Source: an uncultured Prevotellaceae bacterium
Lineage (GTDB): Bacteria; Bacteroidota; Bacteroidia; Bacteroidales; Bacteroidaceae
Assembly (NCBI GenBank): GCA_900316505.1
Contig: ONDH01000013.1
Location: 55,551-119,550 of the forward strand
DNA length: 64,000 nucleotides
Direction: 5' to 3'
In this document: piece by piece, positions 37,352 through 45,837 of the stretch
Numbering within the stretch: position 1 is the first letter of the stretch
How the letters are laid out: each line of letters begins with the position of its first letter
Translations under genes and position numbers: made by a program
Notes under the pieces: generated by a model
Seen by the model: the letters and a program-made list of their open reading frames with translations, nothing else
What the model was told of the DNA's origin: nothing
Databases searched by the model: none

Positions 37352-38455
37352 TTACTTGATTCTTACCTGCATTTGACACATGATGGCGTGGTTGGCGTTG
37401 TGAGTGAACTCTCTGCCAGTAGGAGTGTTCTGAAGCGATGCACTCTTATACACGTATTGCAGTTGGATGCGGCAACGCTTGTAGAACCAGTATTGGAGTC
37501 CGAAGATAGCCTTGTGCTGATCCATGTGCTCCTTCACGTTGTAGTTGAAGAAGTCGTAAGAGCCAACCAAATCCAACTTGGGCGCAACAGGCAAAACACC
37601 CGTCAAATATGCGCCTCGGCTGGTCACATCGTCATCACGGCCTTCCAGATATTCAGCACGGAGGCTGAGATGAGAGTCCTGAGACTTGTATTGAAGACCT
37701 GCTGACCAACGGTTGCGCTTGTAGTCCTGACCAGCTGTGATGTTGTTATAAATAGAACCATTGATGGCATGTCCACGACCAATCTGACCTGTAGCCACAA
37801 TGTTCAGTTCCTTTGTGGGACGGAATTCCAAATGACCGATGAAGTCCTTCTCGTTGTTGCCATCCTTCTTGTTGATGCCCTGTCCGTTCATGATGGCGGC
37901 TTTGTAGGCAAATTTGCTGTCATTGCTTTCACCAAAGAACTCCAGACCGAGGTCACGACCATACTGCACACCCATCAGAGGGTCGTTGCAGCCAGCCAGA
38001 TAGGTGACACCTTCAGAACAAACGTCAATGGCCTCCAACTCAGTGGGCGACATGTTGTTTTCGATGGTATAGGCATGCTTGAACTGACCAATCTTGGCAC
38101 TGAATGCCTTGTTGTTGGTGAAGCGGTAAGAAGTCCAGTACTCATGCACCACACCTCCGTTGAAGTCATGCATGAACATGGCGAACCAACGGTCGGTGAT
38201 GGGGGCGCCCACAACCAAGAATACACGCTTCATCTCAAATGTGTTGTAATCACGCTTGTTGAGTTCGTCGTTGTCGGCCAAGCCGCCAGTGTGCTGATAA
38301 GTGAAGCCTGCCTGAGCATAGCCGTCAATCTGTACACGCTCAGCCAAGTCTTTTGCCCAATCGGGAACCTTCTGTTCCTTGGGAGCTTGCGCATTCATGG
38401 TGCCAATGCCTGCAAGGCACAGCAACATCGTTGTCAATGTAGATTTGAATCCCAT
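37352..38455 (-). CDS. Outer-membrane porin (phosphate-selective porin O/P-like)
   Basis: A signal peptide (TLTTMLLCLAGIGTMNAQA) precedes a beta-barrel of about 340 residues with alternating strands: VQIDGYAQAGFTYQ, FEMKRVFLVVGAPITDRW, SAKIGQFKHAY and the C-terminal MCQMQVRIK. It resembles porin O/P family proteins in Bacteroidetes. It is transcribed first, from the promoter at 38497-38528, and is coupled to the SSS symporter gene. The cargo is unknown and need not be phosphate. Confidence 0.82.
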   Translation of the reverse strand: MGFKSTLTTMLLCLAGIGTMNAQAPKEQKVPDWAKDLAERVQIDGYAQAGFTYQHTGGLADNDELNKRDYNTFEMKRVFLVVGAPITDRWFAMFMHDFNGGVVHEYWTSYRFTNNKAFSAKIGQFKHAYTIENNMSPTELEAIDVCSEGVTYLAGCNDPLMGVQYGRDLGLEFFGESNDSKFAYKAAIMNGQGINKKDGNNEKDFIGHLEFRPTKELNIVATGQIGRGHAINGSIYNNITAGQDYKRNRWSAGLQYKSQDSHLSLRAEYLEGRDDDVTSRGAYLTGVLPVAPKLDLVGSYDFFNYNVKEHMDQHKAIFGLQYWFYKRCRIQLQYVYKSASLQNTPTGREFTHNANHAIMCQMQVRIK

Positions 38456-38496
38456 AATCTTTGATTTTTACTGGTTTGTGTAGTTAAATTTTGGGG

Positions 38497-38528
38497 CAAA
38501 GTTACACTTTCCTTATCATTCCTCCAAA
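38497..38528 (-). promoter_or_regulatory. Promoter of the porin-symporter operon
   Basis: On the minus strand, TTTG (38525-38528), a 20-bp spacer and TAACTTTG (38497-38504). Confidence 0.8.
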
Positions 38529-38547
38529 TGATTTGTGAAAAAATGTT

Positions 38548-38555
38548 TAACTTTG
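38548..38555 (+). promoter_or_regulatory. Promoter -7 box of the citramalate/isopropylmalate synthase gene
   Basis: TAACTTTG, 20 bases upstream of the ATG at 38576. It excludes the earlier in-frame ATG at 38528. Confidence 0.65.
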
Positions 38556-38575
38556 CATCCAAATTGAATGAATGC

Positions 38576-40102
38576 ATGGATAAGTTCATAGAAATCATGG
38601 ACACTACGCTCCGCGATGGTGAGCAAACCAATAGCGTGAGCTTTGTGCCGCACGAAAAGTTGCTGATTGCGCGTATGCTCTTGACGGAGTTGAATGTTGA
38701 CCGTATAGAGGTGGCATCTGCACGTGTGTCGGACGGTGAGAAGGAAGCCGTGAAGAGCATCTGCCGTTGGGCTCGTCAGGGTGACATGCTCGATAGGGTG
38801 GAGGTGCTGGGCTTTGTCGATGGAAAGACGTCGCTCGATTGGATTAATGATTGTGGATGCCGCAACATCAACTTGCTCTGCAAGGGCAGTGAGCGGCATT
38901 GCAAGTTCCAGTTGAAGAAGACACTTGAGGAGCATGTGGCAGACATTCGTCAGAGCATCGACTATGCCAAGCAGTTGGGCATCCATGTCAACCTCTACTT
39001 GGAGGACTGGTCAAACGGCATGAAGGACAGCCCTGCGTATGTGTTTGGCTTGATTGATGCGCTGAAGGACAGTGGGGTGAAACGCTTTATGTTGCCCGAC
39101 ACGCTCGGCATCTTGAATCCACAACTGACAGCCACTTTTGTCAGTCAGATGGTGACGCGCTATCCTGACCTACATTTCGACTTCCATGCCCACAACGACT
39201 ATGACCTCGCTACGAGCAATGTGCTGGCTGCTGTGATGGCTGGTTGCCGAGGTGTTCACACGGCTGTGAATGGGCTTGGCGAACGTGCTGGCAATGCACC
39301 CCTTTCTTCCGTTCAAGCCATTCTTCACGACCATGCACAAGTGCAGACGCATATCAACGAGGAAAATCTTGGCAAGGTCTCCACGATGGTGGAAAGCCTT
39401 TCTGGCATCGCCATTCCACCCAATAAGCCCATCATTGGTGAGAATGTCTTCACACAGGTGGCAGGTGTGCATGCTGATGGCGACAACAAGAACAACCTTT
39501 ATTGCAATGACCTTCTGCCTGAACGTTTTGGCAGAAAGCGTGAATATGCGCTTGGCAAGAATTCCGGCAAGGCGAACATTCTCAAGAATCTCGAAGAACT
39601 GGGGCTTGAGCTTACTCCTGAACAGACACGCCGTGTGACTGACCGCATCATTGAATTGGGTGACAAGAAACAGCTTATCACACAGGAAGACCTTCCCTAC
39701 ATTGTTGCCGATGTGCTCAAGCACAATGCACCAGACGACAAGGTGAAGCTCATCTCCTACATGGTCAGCACTGCCTATGGTTTGAAGCCGATGGCATCCG
39801 TGAAACTCGAAGTGAATAGCGACGTGTTTGAGGAGTCTGCAATTGGTGATGGTATGTACGATGCCTTCATCCATGCTGTGCGCCACATCTACAAAGACAA
39901 GCTCAACCGTCCCTTCCCTTGGCTTACCAACTATCAGGTCAGCATCCCGCCAGGTGGTCGTACAGACGCCCTCGTTCAAACCACCATCTCGTGGACGTAT
40001 AACGAGCGTGCCTATCGCACCCGTGCCCTCGATGCCGATCAGACGGAAGCGGCTATCAAGGCAACCATCAAGATGTTAAACATAATAGAAAATGAAGATT
40101 AG
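38576..40102 (+). CDS. (R)-citramalate synthase or second 2-isopropylmalate synthase
   Basis: A HMGL-like synthase of 508 residues: [30 protein letters not shown] (metal His), GLGERAGNAPL, and a C-terminal LeuA_dimer regulatory domain. The active-site segments differ from the leuA gene (QTNSV instead of QVPG), as in CimA-type enzymes that make citramalate from pyruvate and acetyl-CoA for isoleucine. The sequence alone does not settle the substrate. It is followed after two bases by the SIMPL-domain gene. Confidence 0.8.
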   Translation: MDKFIEIMDTTLRDGEQTNSVSFVPHEKLLIARMLLTELNVDRIEVASARVSDGEKEAVKSICRWARQGDMLDRVEVLGFVDGKTSLDWINDCGCRNINLLCKGSERHCKFQLKKTLEEHVADIRQSIDYAKQLGIHVNLYLEDWSNGMKDSPAYVFGLIDALKDSGVKRFMLPDTLGILNPQLTATFVSQMVTRYPDLHFDFHAHNDYDLATSNVLAAVMAGCRGVHTAVNGLGERAGNAPLSSVQAILHDHAQVQTHINEENLGKVSTMVESLSGIAIPPNKPIIGENVFTQVAGVHADGDNKNNLYCNDLLPERFGRKREYALGKNSGKANILKNLEELGLELTPEQTRRVTDRIIELGDKKQLITQEDLPYIVADVLKHNAPDDKVKLISYMVSTAYGLKPMASVKLEVNSDVFEESAIGDGMYDAFIHAVRHIYKDKLNRPFPWLTNYQVSIPPGGRTDALVQTTISWTYNERAYRTRALDADQTEAAIKATIKMLNIIENED

Positions 40103-40104
40103 CT

Positions 40105-40797
40105 ATGCAAAAGTACGAGAAAATCATTGTGGCAGCTATTGTGGCTGTAGGTCTCTTGATGCTGGGTTTGTGCATCAAGGGTGGTATTGACAACTTCACC
40201 AACAAAGACCGTCGTGTGACTGTGAAGGGACTCTCTGAACGGGAGGTCGATGCCGATAAAGTGACATGGACCATGAGTGTGCAGGTGGCAGGTGATGACC
40301 TGGTACCATTGTTTAACGAACTCAACACGAAGATGGATGCCATTCAGCAGTTCTTGAAAGAGAAGGGCATCAAAGGCAAGGGTGACGTGACGGTCAATAC
40401 GTATGATGTGACTGACAATTTGGCGAATGCATGGGGTGGCAATCAACCACGTTACCGCTACACCGTGAGACGTTCGCTGAAAGTCGTGTCAAAAGACACC
40501 AAGTTCATCAGCAACTTGCGTCAGAATGCTGACGAACTGATTGGTTGGGATGTCATTCTGGATTCTGATTATGCAGAATACGAATATACGCAGTTTCAAA
40601 AGCTGAAGCCCGAAATGATGGCAGAAGCCATTGCTAACGCAGAGAAGACTGCCAGCCAGTTCGCTGAGAACAGCCATTCGACCATCAACAAAATCGTAGA
40701 AGCAGGGCAGGGGGAGTTCTCCATCGACGATGCCGACACCCCATACAAGAAGAAGGTGCGCGTGGTGTCGACCATCACCTATTCGCTGAAGGACTGA
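40105..40797 (+). CDS. SIMPL domain (DUF541) protein
   Basis: This 230-residue protein has one N-terminal membrane helix (IIVAAIVAVGLLMLGLCI) and a periplasmic DUF541/SIMPL domain (VTVKGLSEREVDADKVTWTM, YTVRRSLKVVSKD, KKVRVVSTITYSL). SIMPL proteins are linked to envelope stress or kinase scaffolding, but the role is undefined. It is co-transcribed with the synthase upstream. Confidence 0.88.
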   Translation: MQKYEKIIVAAIVAVGLLMLGLCIKGGIDNFTNKDRRVTVKGLSEREVDADKVTWTMSVQVAGDDLVPLFNELNTKMDAIQQFLKEKGIKGKGDVTVNTYDVTDNLANAWGGNQPRYRYTVRRSLKVVSKDTKFISNLRQNADELIGWDVILDSDYAEYEYTQFQKLKPEMMAEAIANAEKTASQFAENSHSTINKIVEAGQGEFSIDDADTPYKKKVRVVSTITYSLKD

Positions 40798-40813
40798 ACA
40801 AAAGAACATGAGC

Positions 40814-40866
40814 AAAATAATAGCGTCGAATGTGTCTGCATGGAACATCCGATGCTATTATTTTGT
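40814..40866. terminator. Bidirectional terminator between SIMPL and gltS genes
   Basis: CAAAATAATAGC and GCTATTATTTTG form a 12-bp stem extended by TCG.ATGT / ACAT.CGA pairing. Confidence 0.8.
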
Positions 40867-40909
40867 GTTTTCGCCTCTCTTTGTAACACTTGAAGGCATT
40901 TCTTCCTCC

Positions 40910-42196
40910 TTACATTATATTCTTTATGAGATTGAGGAAGAGGGTGATCATTCCTGTATTGATTAAGTCGGCGAACATGGCTCCGATGATGGGAATGATG
41001 AGAAAGGGTTTGACGGTATAGCGGTATTTGTAGCATACGGCACTCATGTTTGCCATCGCATTGGGGGTGGCGCCTAATCCGAAACCGCAAATTCCGGCAC
41101 ACAAGACGGCAGCATCGTAATCGCGACCTAACAGAGGGAATGCCACAAAGTAAGCAAACAGTGCCATCATGAGCACCTGAGACACCAGAATGATGATCAA
41201 TGGCAGGGCAAGGTGTTGCAGTTCCCAAAGTTTAAGGGAAATCATCGCCATTCCGAGGAACAAAGACAGGCATATATTGCCGACACTGATGATTCGCTCC
41301 ATATCCAGCAGTTTTTCAGCATTCTCCCATTTACCATTCTCCTTGTAACTGACAAATCCTATAGTGTTACGAACGATGGCGGCTAAAATCAAGGCACCAA
41401 AATAGGTTGGAAACGTGATGCCGGTTTTTTCCAACAGCCAACTCAACAAGGTGCCGGCACCCATGACCAGGATGATACAATAGAAAGCCTTCGCATACTG
41501 TTGGAACTCCTGCTCATTGGTACTGATGCGCTTGGTACGACCTGTTGGCGAAGCCTCATCACTCTCGATACCCGCCATTGCGGGGTCTATTTCTTCATCT
41601 ATTGGTTGCATTTGCTCTTGTGTCAGTTTCTTGCGGATAATCCTTTCTGCCAACGGACCGCCCAGCATGGAACCAGCTATCAAGCCGAAAGTGGCAGCTG
41701 CCATGGCGATGGTTCCCGCACCTTGCAGTCCCATGTTTTCAAGTACGCCCGCAAATCCGCCTGCCGTGCCATGTCCTCCCGTCATGGATATACTGCCTGA
41801 AGCCATGCCAATCAGAGGTTCAACACCCATGAGACGTGTAATCCCCATGGGCATTAAGTTCTGCATGGTGATAATGATGACCAACAGGACGAGCATGATG
41901 ATCAGGAGCTTGCCACCTCGCTTTAAAACCTTCAGGTCGCTCTGGAAGCCAACGCTGGTGAAGAATGCCACCATAAAAACATCTTTCAATGTGCCATCGA
42001 ACGATACCTCCACATCGAACCAGCCATACAATATCAGGGTAATCAATGAAAAGATGATGCCACCACTGACAGGTGACGGTACACAGAATTTCTGCAAGAA
42101 ATTGACTCTTCTTGTCAAGAACATACCGACGATGAGGGCTAAGGCACCGATGCCGGCAGTTTGTATGATGTCCAGTTCTACATTTATCATATTCAT
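40910..42196 (-). CDS. gltS: Sodium/glutamate symporter
   Basis: GltS imports glutamate with Na+. The 428 residues hold about 11 helices. Features are VSGGIIFSLITLIL, SISMTGGHGTAGGFAGVLE (the conserved glycine-rich re-entrant loop), and GLGATPNAMANMSAVC in the second half. The start is 7 nt downstream of the TonB-receptor-like gene, so the two are co-transcribed from 43825-43832. Confidence 0.92.
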   Translation of the reverse strand: MNMINVELDIIQTAGIGALALIVGMFLTRRVNFLQKFCVPSPVSGGIIFSLITLILYGWFDVEVSFDGTLKDVFMVAFFTSVGFQSDLKVLKRGGKLLIIMLVLLVIIITMQNLMPMGITRLMGVEPLIGMASGSISMTGGHGTAGGFAGVLENMGLQGAGTIAMAAATFGLIAGSMLGGPLAERIIRKKLTQEQMQPIDEEIDPAMAGIESDEASPTGRTKRISTNEQEFQQYAKAFYCIILVMGAGTLLSWLLEKTGITFPTYFGALILAAIVRNTIGFVSYKENGKWENAEKLLDMERIISVGNICLSLFLGMAMISLKLWELQHLALPLIIILVSQVLMMALFAYFVAFPLLGRDYDAAVLCAGICGFGLGATPNAMANMSAVCYKYRYTVKPFLIIPIIGAMFADLINTGMITLFLNLIKNIM

Positions 42197-42203
42197 GTTC
42201 GTG

Positions 42204-43793
42204 TTAGAATCTATATTGTATCTTTACATTCGCGGCATGTCTGTTCACTTCTGCATCACGACAACATGCGTCAAACATGTTGTGCCAGTCAACTCCCAAG
42301 TTCCATCTTCTTCCCAATTGCTTGTTCACTGACATACATCCATACACAGGCACACCTGTCTGCTCGCGTATGGGGGATTTCTTTGTGTAAAACACCATCT
42401 GCATTCCTACCTGCCAAGCGTGAGGAAGATAAGCGGTGGGGGCAAACCGTACAGATGCATAGACAGAGTTGGAGGCGATATAGAGATTCGTTCCACCCGT
42501 CAGCGTCAACCCGTTTGTCTTCCAGTATGCAGATGCTCCCAACTCTGTAAAGTTGTCATCATCTTCAACGGCATAATAACTGGCATCCGTCTGCACGGTT
42601 ACCTTTTGCTTGCTATAGGCATACGCCAACTTGAACTGATTGATGTCCCGTTCATTAAGTCTTCCTTTCGTGATTGCCCATTCCTCGTCAGAGAGCGTGA
42701 GGGCGTTTGTGAAGAGGTCATCATGAGAAGGATTAAAGTATTTGCGATAATAGCCCAACTGGATTTGATTCCGTTTGTCGGGCACAAAGATGACACAGGC
42801 ATTCGTGTTGTTGCGCACGTCAGAATGCTTTTTGCTGCTTCCCCCATCTTTCAACTTGTAGTCGTAGAACATCACACGGTCACCGACAGTAAATCTCCAT
42901 TTTGGCAATGAGTAGGTGAACTGCAAGTAGATGTCGTTGTTGAAGACATTCCAATTCCTGTCCTGATGCTTCTGCTCCGTCATGAGGAAATTACCCTCAA
43001 CACCCAGCATCATCGACAGTCGGTCGGTCAGCAGGGGTGTGTTCAGCTCAACAGTGTAGAAAGGCAGTTTGTTGGAACGGAACTGATCGCTGGCATACTG
43101 ATAACTGCCCACGATAAGCAGTTCCGTGCCCTGCTCATTGAAGGTGTGGAAATATCTCGCCCTGCCCATCACCTTTCGGGTTGTGTTGGAAGGAAGTTCC
43201 AGATATTGCTGGGTGAAATAGGTCAAAAGTCTGTTTTTATCGTCAAAGCGGTTGGTCATGTGAAGCGTCAGATACTCCTTGTTCCCTTCCTGATAGCGGT
43301 ATGACGCATTGGCATAGAGGTCGGTGTGCTTACTGCCATATAACGCATTCACGGTTCCGTTTCCTTCAGCATTCTTTCCGAAATCACCCTGTCCCTCAAC
43401 GAAACCACTCAGCGCATCAGGCATCACCATGTTGATGTCCAGCACTCGCCCTTTTCCGATGGTACCCTTGGCGACACCCGTATTGGTGCAAACCTGAATC
43501 TTGGCGATGTCCTTTGCCTTCATCTGACTCAGCACCAACCTCGTGTCGCCATTTACAGGGCCATTGTCAATGCGGAGGTTATATCCGGCAATGACATCCT
43601 CGTAATTGGCAATCATCAAGTCTGGCACCATCAGAAGAACATCCATCAGTGTCTCTTCACCCGTCAGTTCCATGCGTTGAGGGTAAATCATCGTCCTGTC
43701 CGCCTTCATCTCAACGACAGGCAAATCATCATCTGCCAACGCGCAAGCAGACAAGCACAATAAGATGATTGAAATGAAAAGATGTCGGTTCAT
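42204..43793 (-). CDS. Small TonB-dependent receptor-like outer-membrane protein
   Basis: A signal peptide (LFISIILLCLSACALA) is followed by a plug-like region (about 40-120: LTGEETLMDVLLMVPDLM, NLRIDNGPVNGDTRLVL, KDIAKIQVCTN) and a beta-barrel ending in VKIQYRF, an outer-membrane terminal signature. At 529 residues it is shorter than usual receptors (about 700-1000), and no TonB box is obvious. It is the first gene of the transcript with gltS, so glutamate or a glutamate-containing peptide is a possible cargo (inferred). Confidence 0.75.
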   Translation of the reverse strand: MNRHLFISIILLCLSACALADDDLPVVEMKADRTMIYPQRMELTGEETLMDVLLMVPDLMIANYEDVIAGYNLRIDNGPVNGDTRLVLSQMKAKDIAKIQVCTNTGVAKGTIGKGRVLDINMVMPDALSGFVEGQGDFGKNAEGNGTVNALYGSKHTDLYANASYRYQEGNKEYLTLHMTNRFDDKNRLLTYFTQQYLELPSNTTRKVMGRARYFHTFNEQGTELLIVGSYQYASDQFRSNKLPFYTVELNTPLLTDRLSMMLGVEGNFLMTEQKHQDRNWNVFNNDIYLQFTYSLPKWRFTVGDRVMFYDYKLKDGGSSKKHSDVRNNTNACVIFVPDKRNQIQLGYYRKYFNPSHDDLFTNALTLSDEEWAITKGRLNERDINQFKLAYAYSKQKVTVQTDASYYAVEDDDNFTELGASAYWKTNGLTLTGGTNLYIASNSVYASVRFAPTAYLPHAWQVGMQMVFYTKKSPIREQTGVPVYGCMSVNKQLGRRWNLGVDWHNMFDACCRDAEVNRHAANVKIQYRF

Positions 43794-43824
43794 ACGAATA
43801 TTAATTGCTCGATTTAGTTTGGTA

Positions 43825-43832
43825 CAAAGTTA
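43825..43832 (-). promoter_or_regulatory. Promoter -7 box of the receptor-gltS operon
   Basis: TAACTTTG on the minus strand, 31 bases before the ATG. Confidence 0.65.
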
Positions 43833-43973
43833 CATGGAATAATTGAAATGTCCAAGAATTATTGATAAAAATATATAATGTACTTGTGTTTCAGCAACAT
43901 GAAGACATGACTTTCGTCATCACAAGAACATGTGTGAAGTCATCTCCGTGATGCGTTGCCGTAAAGCCCAAAA

Positions 43974-44105
43974 CAATTTGGCTTGATTACAACATTCAAT
44001 TTGGCTTGAATACAACTTTCAATTTGGCTTGATTACAACTTTCGATTTGGCTTGAATACAAAACTCAATTTGGCTTGAATACAAATTGGTGTCTTCAAGC
44101 CAAAT
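43974..44105. repeat. Five 23-bp direct repeats flanked by inverted half-copies
   Basis: Units start at 43974, 43997, 44020, 44043 and 44066, each 23 bp with core ATTTGGCTTGA(A/T)TACAA. An inverted core TTCAAGCCAAAT follows at 44094-44105 and can pair with the last unit over 12 bp. An imperfect inverted copy AAGCCCAAA precedes the array. It lies in the 578-bp gap between the receptor and DUF1593 genes; the rest of that gap has only two promoters. Confidence 0.95.
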
Positions 44106-44324
44106 GAAAAGGAGTATTCAAGGTAAATAATTTTGTGTAATCAGAACAAATGAGTTAGCGTTGCACCGCAAGGGGCTGTTGTGATATGCTCGCACGGTTC
44201 GATATGGAGATTCAACAGAAAGAGAGGTGGAGATGTTTGAGCTCGTCGAAGTGACATGGGATAAATATTAAATCGGAAATGCAAGTTTTTGTATAATGTT
44301 TTGGCGAAGAGGAGATTTTATTCG

Positions 44325-44332
44325 TACCTTTG
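44325..44332 (+). promoter_or_regulatory. Promoter -7 box of the DUF1593 gene
   Basis: TACCTTTG; the in-frame ATG at 44330 overlaps it, so translation starts at 44372. Confidence 0.7.
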
Positions 44333-44371
44333 CATATCTCCACAACGAAGTGGGAAGTAAACAAAAGAGAT

Positions 44372-45775
44372 ATGACACGAAGTATTTTACTTATATTGTT
44401 GGTGCTTAGCTGTGTGTCGCTGAAGATGGATGCGCAGAAGGCAGAGTTGAAGCCACGTTTGGTAGTGTGTACGGACATTGGCGCACCCGATGTGGAACCT
44501 GATGATATGGAGTCGGCTGTGCGTCTCATGGCTTATGCCGACCAGTTTGAGATTGAAGGCATCTTTACGACAGTGGGGTGGAATTGTGACCCTTATCCGC
44601 AGGAATGGGCAGACTATCTGAGAAAGGTGATGGATGCGTATGAGAAAGATGTGAAGCATTTGATGGCTCGTTCGGGACAAAAGAAGTTTGCCTCGCTTGC
44701 CAAAGAGAATGGAAAGCAACGGATAGGTTATTGGCCAAGCCCTGAATATATCCGTGGACGTGCCATGATGGGCAGCACACGTGGTGGCATCAAGGTGGTG
44801 GGTGAGGGCAATGATTCTCCGGGAAGCAATCTCCTGATTCGATTGGCTGACGAACCTGACGAGCGCCCGATTTGGGTGGCTGCATGGGGTGGTGCCAACA
44901 CATTGGCACAGGCTATCTGGCGAGTGAAGCAGACACGCACTCCTGAGCAGGTGCGACAATTCGTCAGGAAGTTCCGCATCTATACCATTACTGACCAAGA
45001 TATGCAGTACAGCATGCGCATGAACAGGGCGTACAGCTCGCATCAGTGGTTGCGTCAGGAGTTTCAGAATGACCTGAAATTCATTTGGGATGAGGGAACG
45101 TGGCAGCTGCAATGCGACTTGGGTAAGGAGTATTGGGAAGAACACGAGAAGTATATTCAGGGAAAAGGTGCTTTGGGTGCCGAATATCCGAAATACAAAT
45201 GGGGAGTGGAAGGTGATACACCTTCGTTCCTCTATGTGATGCCTAATGGTCTCAGCGATCCAGAAGACCCGACGCAAGTGAACTGGGGCGGCTATCACCA
45301 GTTCGGGCTTTGTCCTGACTCTCTGACGTATGCGTGGACAAGTTGGGAACAGCCCACCTACAACACCACTCGCGATTATAAGCGCTATTTCTACCCTAAC
45401 GAACTGAACGACTTTAAGGCTCGTATGCAATGGGCAGATGAGGGTAGGGGAAACACCAATCCTTATGTGATTGTGAACGGCAAGAAAGGTATTTCTATCA
45501 TCCATATACAAGCGAAAGCAGGAACTCAAGTCCGTTTGGATGCCTCTCGTTCCTATGATTGTGAGGGTGATGCCCTTTCATTCCTTTGGTGGCAGCAGAA
45601 AGAGGCAGGACTCGACCATCAGCCACTTTCCATTATTGCATCAACGTCACCCGTTGCTATCATAGAGATTCCTCAAAATGCACAAGGCAAGGAACTTCAT
45701 CTGGTGTGCGAAGTGCATGATGAAGGTCCCTTCCATCTGGTGGCATATCGACGTGTTATCATCAAGGTGGAATAG
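44372..45775 (+). CDS. Secreted DUF1593 protein (nucleoside hydrolase-like, Sde182-type)
   Basis: The N-terminal DUF1593 domain resembles nucleoside hydrolases: RLVVCTDIGAPDVEPDDMES keeps the Asp-rich metal loop. A C-terminal beta-sandwich (about 375-467, ASRSYDCEGDALSFLWW) is like that of the cellulose-binding protein Sde182. Signal peptide MTRSILLILLVLSCVSLKMDA. The 467-residue protein is presumably periplasmic or surface-located and linked to glycan use. The true substrate is unknown. Confidence 0.85.
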   Translation: MTRSILLILLVLSCVSLKMDAQKAELKPRLVVCTDIGAPDVEPDDMESAVRLMAYADQFEIEGIFTTVGWNCDPYPQEWADYLRKVMDAYEKDVKHLMARSGQKKFASLAKENGKQRIGYWPSPEYIRGRAMMGSTRGGIKVVGEGNDSPGSNLLIRLADEPDERPIWVAAWGGANTLAQAIWRVKQTRTPEQVRQFVRKFRIYTITDQDMQYSMRMNRAYSSHQWLRQEFQNDLKFIWDEGTWQLQCDLGKEYWEEHEKYIQGKGALGAEYPKYKWGVEGDTPSFLYVMPNGLSDPEDPTQVNWGGYHQFGLCPDSLTYAWTSWEQPTYNTTRDYKRYFYPNELNDFKARMQWADEGRGNTNPYVIVNGKKGISIIHIQAKAGTQVRLDASRSYDCEGDALSFLWWQQKEAGLDHQPLSIIASTSPVAIIEIPQNAQGKELHLVCEVHDEGPFHLVAYRRVIIKVE

Positions 45776-45837
45776 AAAAGGATGTGTGTAATTGCAAAAA
45801 ATACAAGAATTACCAAAGAAAAAGGGCAAAGCTATAT

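Noticed and set aside
43974..44088. CRISPR array
   Set aside because: The 23-bp units are contiguous with no spacers, and no cas gene is present.
44387..45529. 380-codon minus-strand open frame opposite the DUF1593 gene
   Set aside because: It is a shadow of a clear secreted protein gene; its translation has no domain, signal or promoter.
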